This document shows, one piece after another, positions 1 through 4,427 of a stretch of DNA of 5,793 nt. The stretch spans positions 1 to 5,793 of the forward strand of contig CAYHZG010000030.1 of the NCBI GenBank assembly GCA_964361105.1, read 5' to 3'. The stretch's first letter is position 1. Each line of letters starts with the position of its first letter. Position numbers and translations under genes: made by a program. The notes under the pieces were generated by a model. The model searched no databases. It was not told the origin of the DNA and worked only from the letters and a program-made list of their open reading frames with translations. Source of the stretch: CAYHZG01 sp964361105. Its GTDB lineage: Bacteria; Patescibacteriota; Minisyncoccia; 2-02-FULL-40-12.

Positions 1-66
1 ATTATTCTGGCGTTTATTATTGGCTACGCTATTGGTAAAGGCAGAAAATCATCTTTAAATTTATAA
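1..66 (+). CDS. C-terminal end of a membrane protein (partial)
   Basis: An open frame runs from the window edge to a TAA at 64-66 and encodes IILAFIIGYAIGKGRKSSLN plus a last Leu. The first 12 residues are hydrophobic with small residues spaced like a transmembrane helix (GYAIG), followed by a basic tail (KGRK), as in a C-terminal membrane anchor with the tail in the cytoplasm. A terminator-like hairpin starts 17 nt after the stop. The fragment is too short to assign to a family, and the gene's start lies outside the window. Confidence 0.5.
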   Translation: MILAFIIGYAIGKGRKSSLNL

Positions 67-82
67 AAAGATTTGATAGAAT
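54..82 (+). promoter_or_regulatory. Candidate promoter for tRNA-Glu and rplU
   Basis: TTTAAA at 54-59 (4/6 to the -35 consensus), a 17-nt spacer, and TAGAAT at 77-82 (5/6 to the -10 consensus) preceded by an extended -10 TGn at 74-76. It overlaps the end of the upstream gene. The predicted start, near 88-90, falls at the left edge of the 83-109 hairpin, so that hairpin would be the 5' leader of the tRNA-rplU transcript. Motif match only. Confidence 0.4.
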
Positions 83-109
83 AAAAACCACCTGAATCAG
101 GTGGTTTTT
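83..109 (+). terminator. Intrinsic terminator-like hairpin before tRNA-Glu
   Basis: CCACCTG (88-94) pairs perfectly with CAGGTGG (98-104) around an AAT loop, preceded by AAAAA and followed by TTTTT. This is a classic Rho-independent shape, bidirectional because of the A tract. It fits termination of the upstream membrane-protein gene. It ends only 4 nt before the tRNA, which leaves no room for a promoter between the two. The tRNA must be transcribed from upstream of, or through, this hairpin. Confidence 0.7.
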
Positions 110-113
110 ATCT

Positions 114-186
114 GCCCTGATCATCTAATGGTTTAGGATAGATGGTTCTCAGCCATCAAATCGGGGTTCGACTCCCCGTCAGGGCG
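114..186 (+). tRNA. tRNA-Glu (anticodon CTC)
   Basis: A full cloverleaf is visible. The acceptor stem is GCCCTGA (114-120) with TCAGGGC (179-185). The D arm is closed by ATC/GAT (123-125/137-139). The anticodon stem is GATGG/CCATC (141-145/153-157) around loop TTCTCAG, so the anticodon is CTC (148-150), reading GAG. The T arm is CGGGG/CCCCG around TTCGACT. G186 is the discriminator base and CCA is not encoded (CAA follows), so the 3' end must be added enzymatically. The tRNA lies 7 nt upstream of the rplU start and is presumably cotranscribed with it. Confidence 0.95.
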
Positions 187-193
187 CAAAACT

Positions 194-523
194 ATGAACA
201 TCGCTGTTATCAAAACTGGCGGCAAGCAATACATCGTTTCCGAAGGCCAAAGACTAAAGATTGAGAAACTTAACCAAAATGAGGGCGATGAATTTGAGTT
301 TGATAAAGTTTTGCTTTTTGCTAATGGCCTGCCTGCGCAGGCAGGAAAAGAAATCAAAATCGGGCAACCGTATGTTGATGAGATAAAAGTAAGGGCTAAA
401 GTTTTGAAGCAGGGCAGGGGAGAGAAGAAAATCGTTTTTAGATTTAAACACAAGACCCGCTCCAAAAAGAAAAAGGGCCACCGCCAGCATTATACCGAAG
501 TTGAAATTTTGAGTATTTCTTAG
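194..523 (+). CDS. rplU: 50S ribosomal protein L21
   Basis: This encodes 109 residues of bL21, a primary 23S rRNA-binding protein of the large subunit. The family start (AVIKTGGKQY, residues 4-13) and the C-terminal signature (KKKKGHRQHYTEVEI, about 91-105) are both clear. The length slightly exceeds the usual ~103 because of an insert, GLPAQAG, at residues 45-51, encoded by a perfect 18-nt palindrome; it falls between VLLF and IKIGQPYV, a turn in the family. The start codon is only 7 nt from the tRNA-Glu 3' end, and the only purine run upstream (AGGG, 181-184) is inside the tRNA acceptor stem, so no independent ribosome binding site is evident. The usual partner rpmA (L27) does not follow. 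Fold-back element E1 starts 2 nt after the stop codon. Confidence 0.97.
   Translation: MNIAVIKTGGKQYIVSEGQRLKIEKLNQNEGDEFEFDKVLLFANGLPAQAGKEIKIGQPYVDEIKVRAKVLKQGRGEKKIVFRFKHKTRSKKKKGHRQHYTEVEILSIS
328..345. repeat. 18-nt perfect palindrome inserted in rplU
   Basis: CCTGCCTGC followed by GCAGGCAGG is a perfect inverted repeat. It sits in-frame and encodes LPAQAG, at a point where other L21 proteins have a short turn. Its GCAGGCAG half recurs at 724-731 within element E1. It is probably a short dispersed palindromic element tolerated in coding sequence, in the manner of Rickettsia palindromic elements. The comparison is by analogy. Confidence 0.65.
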
Positions 524-525
524 TC

Positions 526-768
526 GAGACCCTGAATCGGCAACACCAACTGCCCTTTCTTTGGCAATGCCTTTCAGGAAACGCTCGGCCTCGTACAACT
601 TAAATAATTCTGTCATCTCTTGTTTATCAGAATAAACCCTCGCTCCTCGCTCGCCTCGCTACAAAGAACATTTCCTCTTAACGGCTCGGCTCGCGAGGTT
701 CCTGAGAAGGCATCGCCAAACGGGCAGGCAGAGTAGATATAAAAGATTGGTATTGCCTCACGGGTTTC
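526..768. repeat. Fold-back element E1 (about 243 nt) after rplU
   Basis: Positions 526-549 pair with 747-768. The segments are GAGACCC/GGGTTTC (one G-T), TGA/TCA, GGCAA/TTGCC and ACCAA/TTGGT, with small bulges (536-538, 761) and one mismatch (C544/A752). Inside, CTGCCC (550-555) pairs with GGGCAG (722-727), and 563-580 pairs with 699-717 over about 17 positions (GGC-ATGCCTT-CAGGAA) with one mismatch and one bulge. CCTCG/CGAGG (589-593/694-698) continues it. The apex holds a GTTTAT-CAGA-ATAAAC hairpin (622-637) and GC-rich CTCGCTCCTCGC-like runs. There is no T tract at either end, so it is not an ordinary terminator. It accounts for most of the 524-886 gene-free stretch; an open frame through its - strand looks incidental. 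Confidence 0.6.
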
Positions 769-772
769 TTTT

Positions 773-792
773 CTACACTTCGCGCTTTTCGC
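773..792. repeat. Dispersed 20-nt repeat, copy 1
   Basis: CTACACT-TCGCGCTTTTCGC recurs at 5533-5553 with one extra C. There it forms part of the right arm of fold-back element E4. Here no complementary arm is found nearby, so this copy looks like a stranded fragment of such an element. Confidence 0.5.
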
Positions 793-811
793 TTTTTGAA
801 AATTCCTAATC

Positions 812-840
812 TTTACATAATTATTTTGATTTGTTAATCT
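812..840 (+). promoter_or_regulatory. Promoter for the 62-residue zinc-cluster protein
   Basis: TTTACA (812-817, 5/6 to the -35 consensus), a 17-nt spacer, then TAATCT (835-840) with an extended -10 TGn at 832-834. It lies 46 nt upstream of the ATG at 887, in an AT-rich patch on the correct strand. It predicts a leader of about 40 nt. Confidence 0.5.
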
Positions 841-872
841 ACCGGTGCTAGAAAAAAGTAGAGTTGTTCCTT

Positions 873-880
873 AAGGAGGG
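873..880 (+). promoter_or_regulatory. Near-perfect Shine-Dalgarno site
   Basis: AAGGAGGG ends 6 nt before the ATG at 887. It is the strongest ribosome binding site in the window; the other genes here have weak or no such sites. It fixes the start of the small gene and suggests high translation. Confidence 0.85.
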
Positions 881-886
881 ACCACA

Positions 887-1075
887 ATGGATCGACAAAA
901 AGAAAGCAAGTGTCCGCGTTGTGGAGCAGAAAACGGACGTCACAAAGGCGGTTGTGCTCTCGCTCCAGAGATGTACATTACGCCAGAAGGTATTCCGGTT
1001 CGCCGAACAGAACGGAAATACTTTGGCGATGCTGATGAGGATGGAGTCCCTGGGATAGGCGATCTAGATGATTAA
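887..1075 (+). CDS. Small protein with zinc-finger-like cluster and calcium-loop-like tail
   Basis: This 62-residue protein has no family I recognise. Near the N-terminus is C9-x2-C12-x6-H19-x3-C23 (CPRCGAEN...H...C), a spacing able to bind one zinc ion. Near the C-terminus, D48-A-D50-E-D52-G-V-P-G-I-G-D59 matches the 12-residue EF-hand or dockerin-type calcium loop (DxDxDGxxxxxD), followed by a further acidic DD. There is no signal peptide or membrane segment, so it is probably cytoplasmic. It stands alone as a transcription unit, with its own extended -10 promoter, a near-perfect Shine-Dalgarno and a strong terminator 15 nt after the stop. That arrangement argues strongly that it is a real, well-expressed gene. 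Metal binding is inferred from residue spacing only. Confidence 0.85.
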   Translation: MDRQKESKCPRCGAENGRHKGGCALAPEMYITPEGIPVRRTERKYFGDADEDGVPGIGDLDD

Positions 1076-1090
1076 ACAACCGCCACTCCG

Positions 1091-1127
1091 AAGGGGCACG
1101 ACCGCAAGGTACGGCCCTTTTTCTTTT
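1091..1127 (+). terminator. Intrinsic terminator of the small zinc-cluster gene
   Basis: AAGGGGC (1091-1097) pairs with GCCCTTT (1114-1120). The stem continues through CG/CG and ACC/GGT, with single bulged A's at 1098 and 1111, to a GCAA (GNRA) tetraloop at 1104-1107. It is followed by TTTTTCTTTT (1118-1127). It begins 15 nt after the stop at 1075. Confidence 0.85.
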
Positions 1128-1180
1128 CAGGCTTCGCCAGCGAGTCCTTGGGACGAGATGGAGTCTTCTAATAAAGTATT

Positions 1181-1402
1181 GGTCGGGCATGACTGATTTC
1201 TGAACCTGAGGGTGTCTTGAGAAATGGCCGCTATCTTTACGCAGTCCCCATGCGAGTTTCCACAGAAACGAGCTGGGATGGCGTAAGCCAAATTGCCGAA
1301 AAAACAAAATTGGTGGAGGAGCCGATTTTGTCGGCAATTCAAGTAAAGTAGCGCGCCATTTCCAAGAAGTGTCTCAAGAGAAGAAATCAGTTATGCCCGA
1401 CC
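1181..1402 (+). ncRNA. Structured element E2: putative noncoding RNA or fold-back element, related to E5
   Basis: The outer stem pairs 1181-1201 with 1382-1402 over 21 positions (20 Watson-Crick, one G-T). After an internal loop, the core stem pairs TCTT (1215-1218) with AAGA (1364-1367), then 1221-1240 with 1343-1362, with conserved bulges T1234 and C1354. The apical arm is AATTGCCGA/TCGGCAATT (1291-1299/1331-1339), then CAAAAT/ATTTTG (1305-1310/1325-1330), topped by GGTGGAGGAG (1312-1321). A side domain absent from E5 (1242-1290) holds GTTTC-CACA-GAAAC over a tandem G-A pair, and a GGC-GTAA-GCC hairpin. G-T pairs favour + strand transcription; the same pairs would be A-C on the other strand. 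The right arm touches the dnaB stop codon. No T tract follows it and no known RNA family was recognised. Shared core, bulges and covariation with E5 support a real structure; the RNA assignment is inference. Confidence 0.55.
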
Positions 1403-2754
1403 TAAATGTTTTTCGCCAGATTCTTAAAACTCACTTCTTCTTCGTCAAAGTAAAGCTCAATCACGCCGGTCGGGCCGTTGCGGTGCTTGGCAATGAGTAT
1501 TTCGGCAATATTTTTTTTATCCGAATCCCGTCTGACTTTATCTTCCCGATGAATAAAGAGCACTAAATCCGCGGCCTGTTCAATCCCACCGCTTTCTCTC
1601 AAATCAGACAGCCGCGGCTTCTGATCCGGCCGCGCCTCCACCGCCCGGGATAGCTGGGAAACAGCGATAACTGGAATATTAAGCTCACGAGCCAGGGCCT
1701 TAAGAGAATTAGCCACATCAGTCACCTGCTGGACATAGCCCTGAATATCGCTCCTTGGCTGGACCAGCTGGAGATAATCAATCACTAAAAGCCCTAGATT
1801 ACTTTTTGACCTAAGCCGCCTGGCCATTGCCCTGATTTGAAGAACCGTCGGCGCTGGAGCATCATCAATAAAAATAGGGACTTGGGATAAGCTATTTAAA
1901 GCAAGTGATATTTTTGAAAAATCATTGAAGTCGCCAGAACTAGTTAAGCGGCCGGTCCTTAATTTCCAAAGCCCGACCCCGGCTTCGGCTGCCAAAATCC
2001 GGTCTATTACCTGGTCCTTAGACATTTCCAAACTGAATATCCCGACTCCGATATTCTCCTTTTTAGCCACACTCCGAGCAATATCAAGAGCCAAAGTGGT
2101 TTTGCCAAGTGAAGGCCTAGCCCCAAGAATCACTAAGTCCGACCTTTGTAGTCCAGCCAGAATATTATCCAAGTCAACAAAACCGGTTGAAACGCCGCGT
2201 AAAGAACCATCACCTTTATGCACTCTTTCTAATCTCTCAAAGGCCTCCTGAAGCTCGTCTTTTAAAGCCGTGAATTCCTGAGTTAAGGACCGCTGGGAAA
2301 CGGCAAAAAGCTTTTCTTCAGCTTGGTCTAGGATTTTCTCAATACTTTCATCCTCCTGATGGCCAAGACTCATAATTTTATGGGCTGAGTCAATCAGGTC
2401 CCTCAAGATTTTCTTTCGCTGGACTATTTTCCCATAATTTAAAACATGGGCCGAGGTTGGGGTAACACTAAGAAGTGAAGTCAGGTATGCCGCCCCGCCG
2501 GCATTTTCAAGCTCTCGAACTTCTTCCAGCTTATTAGTAACCGTTAAAATATCAATCGGCTCGTTTTTTTCCACTAAATTAACCATCACTCCGTAAATAA
2601 GCTGGTGCTGACGACTATAAAAATCATCGGGTTTTAGAATATCAACCACTTTTTCAATAGAGTCCTTGTCAATCAAAATAGAGCCAAGAACTGATTTCTC
2701 GGCTTCAATATTTTGAGGCGGAAGTTTATCTAAGTTATTCCCCATCCTACTCAT
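1402..2754 (-). CDS. dnaB: Replicative DNA helicase DnaB
   Basis: This encodes 450 residues, typical of DnaB, the hexameric ATP-driven 5'-3' helicase that unwinds DNA at the replication fork and contacts primase. The N-terminal domain starts at LPPQNIEAEKSVLGSIL (11-27). After a linker (about 155-185), the RecA-like domain shows Walker A GARPSLGKT (211-219), SLEM (241-244), Walker B LLVIDYLQL (322-330), SQLSR (366-370), RESGGIEQAAD (386-396) and the KHRNGPTG segment (423-430) with the arginine finger. All key residues are intact and there is no intein. It is the last gene of the - strand set, 52 nt after cysS, with no clear promoter in that gap. ATG at 2754 is used; an in-frame ATG at 2745 is an alternative. 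Neither has a well-spaced Shine-Dalgarno. Its TAG abuts element E2. Confidence 0.97.
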   Translation of the reverse strand: MSRMGNNLDKLPPQNIEAEKSVLGSILIDKDSIEKVVDILKPDDFYSRQHQLIYGVMVNLVEKNEPIDILTVTNKLEEVRELENAGGAAYLTSLLSVTPTSAHVLNYGKIVQRKKILRDLIDSAHKIMSLGHQEDESIEKILDQAEEKLFAVSQRSLTQEFTALKDELQEAFERLERVHKGDGSLRGVSTGFVDLDNILAGLQRSDLVILGARPSLGKTTLALDIARSVAKKENIGVGIFSLEMSKDQVIDRILAAEAGVGLWKLRTGRLTSSGDFNDFSKISLALNSLSQVPIFIDDAPAPTVLQIRAMARRLRSKSNLGLLVIDYLQLVQPRSDIQGYVQQVTDVANSLKALARELNIPVIAVSQLSRAVEARPDQKPRLSDLRESGGIEQAADLVLFIHREDKVRRDSDKKNIAEILIAKHRNGPTGVIELYFDEEEVSFKNLAKNI

Positions 2755-2806
2755 TACTTACTACCTACTACTTAATTTTGGTAGGGGATAGGTTGTGGAA
2801 TTTATT

Positions 2807-4237
2807 TTACTTTCTTTTAGTCAAAGGTCCGTACGGTGTATCTTCCAATGAGTAGTCGAGTTTTTGGATTTGTTCTCTGATTTCATCCGCTTCAAGCCAG
2901 GCCTTTTGTTTTCTTAGTTCTTCACGTTTTTGAACTAATTCAAAAACTTCTTTTGGTATGTCTGAATCTCTTTTTGGAAGAATGCCGAAAGTATAGTCAA
3001 TTTCTTCTAAAAACTTCAAAACCATGCTAGCCGACTTCTTATCCAAGACGCCCTCATCAATAAAACTATTTGCTATTCGGATGAAATTAAATAAGACGGC
3101 CAAGGCCTCGGGAGTATTAAAATCATCGTCCATTTTGGCTTCAAATTCTATTTTTGTATTTTTAATAATTTCATCAACTTCAATTTTTTCATTTTTGCTC
3201 GGAGAGGGACCCGTGCGGAGCCGGGTCTCCGTAGGGCCAACTTGTTTTATCAAATCCAACTTATTCAGCAACTCGCGGAGCCGCTGAATTGCCGCTTCAG
3301 ACTGTTTTATCAGGTCATCTTTATAATCAATAGGGGAGCGATAATAGGCGCTTAAAGCCATAAATCTTAATGCCTCTGGAGAGTAATTATCTAAAATTTC
3401 CTTTATGGTTATGAAATTATTTAATGACTTAGACATTTTCTGACCATTAATCGTGACAAAGCCGGAATGAAGCCAGTACTTTACAAACGGTTTTTTACCT
3501 GAGGCCGATTCCTGCTGAGCTATTTCGGCTTCATGGTGCGGAAAAATTAAATCTTGAGCTCCACAATGAATATCGTATTGTTGACCCAAGTATTTTTCGG
3601 TGATAGCCGTGTCTTCTATGTGCCAACCGGGCCGGCCTTCGCCCCAAGGACTCTCCCAGCTTGGATCGCTTTCTTTAGAAAATTTCCATAAAGCAAAATC
3701 GCCTTTATTCCTTTTACTTACTGATTCATCAATTCTTGAAACTCCATCTTCAGCCTGTTTAACTGTCCTTTTCGCCAACTTTCCATAATCTTCAAATTTA
3801 GAAATATCAAAATAGATTCCATCTTCGGTTTGATAAGCATAATCTTTTTCAATAAGAATCTCTATTTGTTTAATAATCTGTTGAATATGATCAGTAGCTT
3901 TAGCGAATTTATCAACGCTATTAATGCCTAACTTTTTAATGTCCTCCATAAAATACTTTTCGTAAAATTCAGCTATTTCTTTCCAGGATTTACCTTCTTC
4001 CTTAGCTCGGTCGATTATTCTGTCATCAATATCAGTAATGTTCATAATGAACTTCACCTTGTAGCCCTTGTAGCGCAGATATTTAACTATGACATCAAAA
4101 ACCACATAGGTTCTGACGTGACCGATATGAGAGTAGTCATAAACCGTCGGCCCGCAAACGAAAACGCCGACTTTGTTGTCTTTTAAAGGAATAAATTCTT
4201 CTTTTTGGCCGCTTAGGGTATTTAAAACTTTTATCAT
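2807..4237 (-). CDS. cysS: Cysteinyl-tRNA synthetase
   Basis: This encodes 476 residues (E. coli 461) of a class I synthetase that charges tRNA-Cys in the cytoplasm. Visible motifs are C28 in VCGPTVYDYS, HIGH (37-40), NITDIDD (66-72), GRPGWHIE (201-208), FPHHEAE (232-238) and KMSKS (267-271), followed by the DALR-like helical domain (DDDFNTPEAL, 370-379) and a basic C-terminus. Of the four zinc ligands known in E. coli (C28, C209, H234, E238), three are kept. C209 is D209 here (WHIEDTAI), while a new cysteine, C225, sits in HCG where the family has HGG. A foreign-looking insert, about residues 333-349 (VGPTETRLRTGPSPS...), lies in the linker before the C-terminal domain. Its ATG overlaps the stop of the upstream membrane gene (ATGA), implying translational coupling. 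AAGG, about 8 nt upstream, is a weak ribosome binding site. Confidence 0.97.
   Translation of the reverse strand: MIKVLNTLSGQKEEFIPLKDNKVGVFVCGPTVYDYSHIGHVRTYVVFDVIVKYLRYKGYKVKFIMNITDIDDRIIDRAKEEGKSWKEIAEFYEKYFMEDIKKLGINSVDKFAKATDHIQQIIKQIEILIEKDYAYQTEDGIYFDISKFEDYGKLAKRTVKQAEDGVSRIDESVSKRNKGDFALWKFSKESDPSWESPWGEGRPGWHIEDTAITEKYLGQQYDIHCGAQDLIFPHHEAEIAQQESASGKKPFVKYWLHSGFVTINGQKMSKSLNNFITIKEILDNYSPEALRFMALSAYYRSPIDYKDDLIKQSEAAIQRLRELLNKLDLIKQVGPTETRLRTGPSPSKNEKIEVDEIIKNTKIEFEAKMDDDFNTPEALAVLFNFIRIANSFIDEGVLDKKSASMVLKFLEEIDYTFGILPKRDSDIPKEVFELVQKREELRKQKAWLEADEIREQIQKLDYSLEDTPYGPLTKRK
3191..3241. repeat. Hairpin-forming insert within cysS
   Basis: This is GC-rich against the AT-rich flanks. 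GACCCG (3208-3213) pairs with CGGGTC (3222-3227), and alternatively CGGAG (3216-3220) with CTCCG (3227-3231). On the - strand it encodes roughly residues 333-349 of CysS, which have no counterpart in the family core. It is in-frame and located in a loop between domains, so it probably arose by insertion of a small palindromic repeat tolerated by the protein. Confidence 0.5.
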
Positions 4238-4419
4238 CTATTGCCTTTATAAAATTTTCTAAAAACCTTTTTTATTAACACCAAAAAAAGCGGTATAACT
4301 AAAGTTTCAAAGTAAAAACTGATTCTCCCTGTGATAACTAAAATAGTGATGACGACTAATGTTCCTATAATTAATCCGAGTCCTAAATACTGCCAATATT
4401 TTTTTACCTTCTTTGTCAT
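4234..4419 (-). CDS. Small two-helix membrane protein, unknown function
   Basis: This 61-residue protein starts with a basic stretch (MTKKVKKYWQ). One hydrophobic helix follows (about 11-30, YLGLGLIIGTLVVITILVIT), then a short turn (GRISFY), a second hydrophobic helix (about 37-50) and a very basic tail (KKVFRKFYKGNR). By the positive-inside rule both ends are cytoplasmic. No family is recognised. It begins 8 nt after the preceding membrane gene and ends in a 4-nt ATGA overlap with cysS, so it is embedded in the gene set and probably translationally coupled to cysS. AGGA lies just 1 nt before the ATG, which is too close for a standard Shine-Dalgarno. Confidence 0.75.
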   Translation of the reverse strand: MTKKVKKYWQYLGLGLIIGTLVVITILVITGRISFYFETLVIPLFLVLIKKVFRKFYKGNR

Positions 4420-4427
4420 TCCTAACT

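Noticed and set aside
254..616. Open frame on the - strand (about 120 codons) across E1 into rplU
   Set aside because: Half of it is antisense to rplU, and the rest lies in the E1 palindrome with no known motif and no spaced ribosome binding site; better explained by the fold-back element.
641..698. CTCGCTCCTCGCTCGCCTCGCT-like runs as a CRISPR or tandem repeat
   Set aside because: The units are irregular and 5-7 nt long with no spacers; they are low-complexity GC-rich sequence within E1.
978..1337. - strand frames in E2 and E5 sharing RKDSG(H/Y)F
   Set aside because: The shared peptide is just the conserved core strand. The changes between copies preserve base pairing on both arms, the frames are not alignable outside the core, and one runs antisense into the zinc-cluster gene.
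1341..1356. Resemblance of the AAAGTGGCGCGC region to the T-box consensus (AGGGTGG-ACCGCG)
   Set aside because: The match is partial and needs gaps, the bases lie in the core stem rather than an antiterminator bulge, no terminator follows, and no aminoacyl-tRNA synthetase gene lies downstream on that strand.
1181..1402. Integron attC site
   Set aside because: The bulged imperfect palindrome is suggestive, but the terminal RYYYAAC/GTTRRRY boxes are absent and no integrase or cassette array is present.
1181..1402. E2 outer stem as the dnaB transcription terminator
   Set aside because: On the - strand no T tract follows the stem (AATACTTTATTAG), and the loop is 180 nt long.
2755..2806. Hairpin CCTAC/GTAGG (2764-2768/2781-2785) between cysS and dnaB
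   Set aside because: Only 5 bp with a 12-nt loop and no T tract; too weak to call as a terminator or regulatory site.
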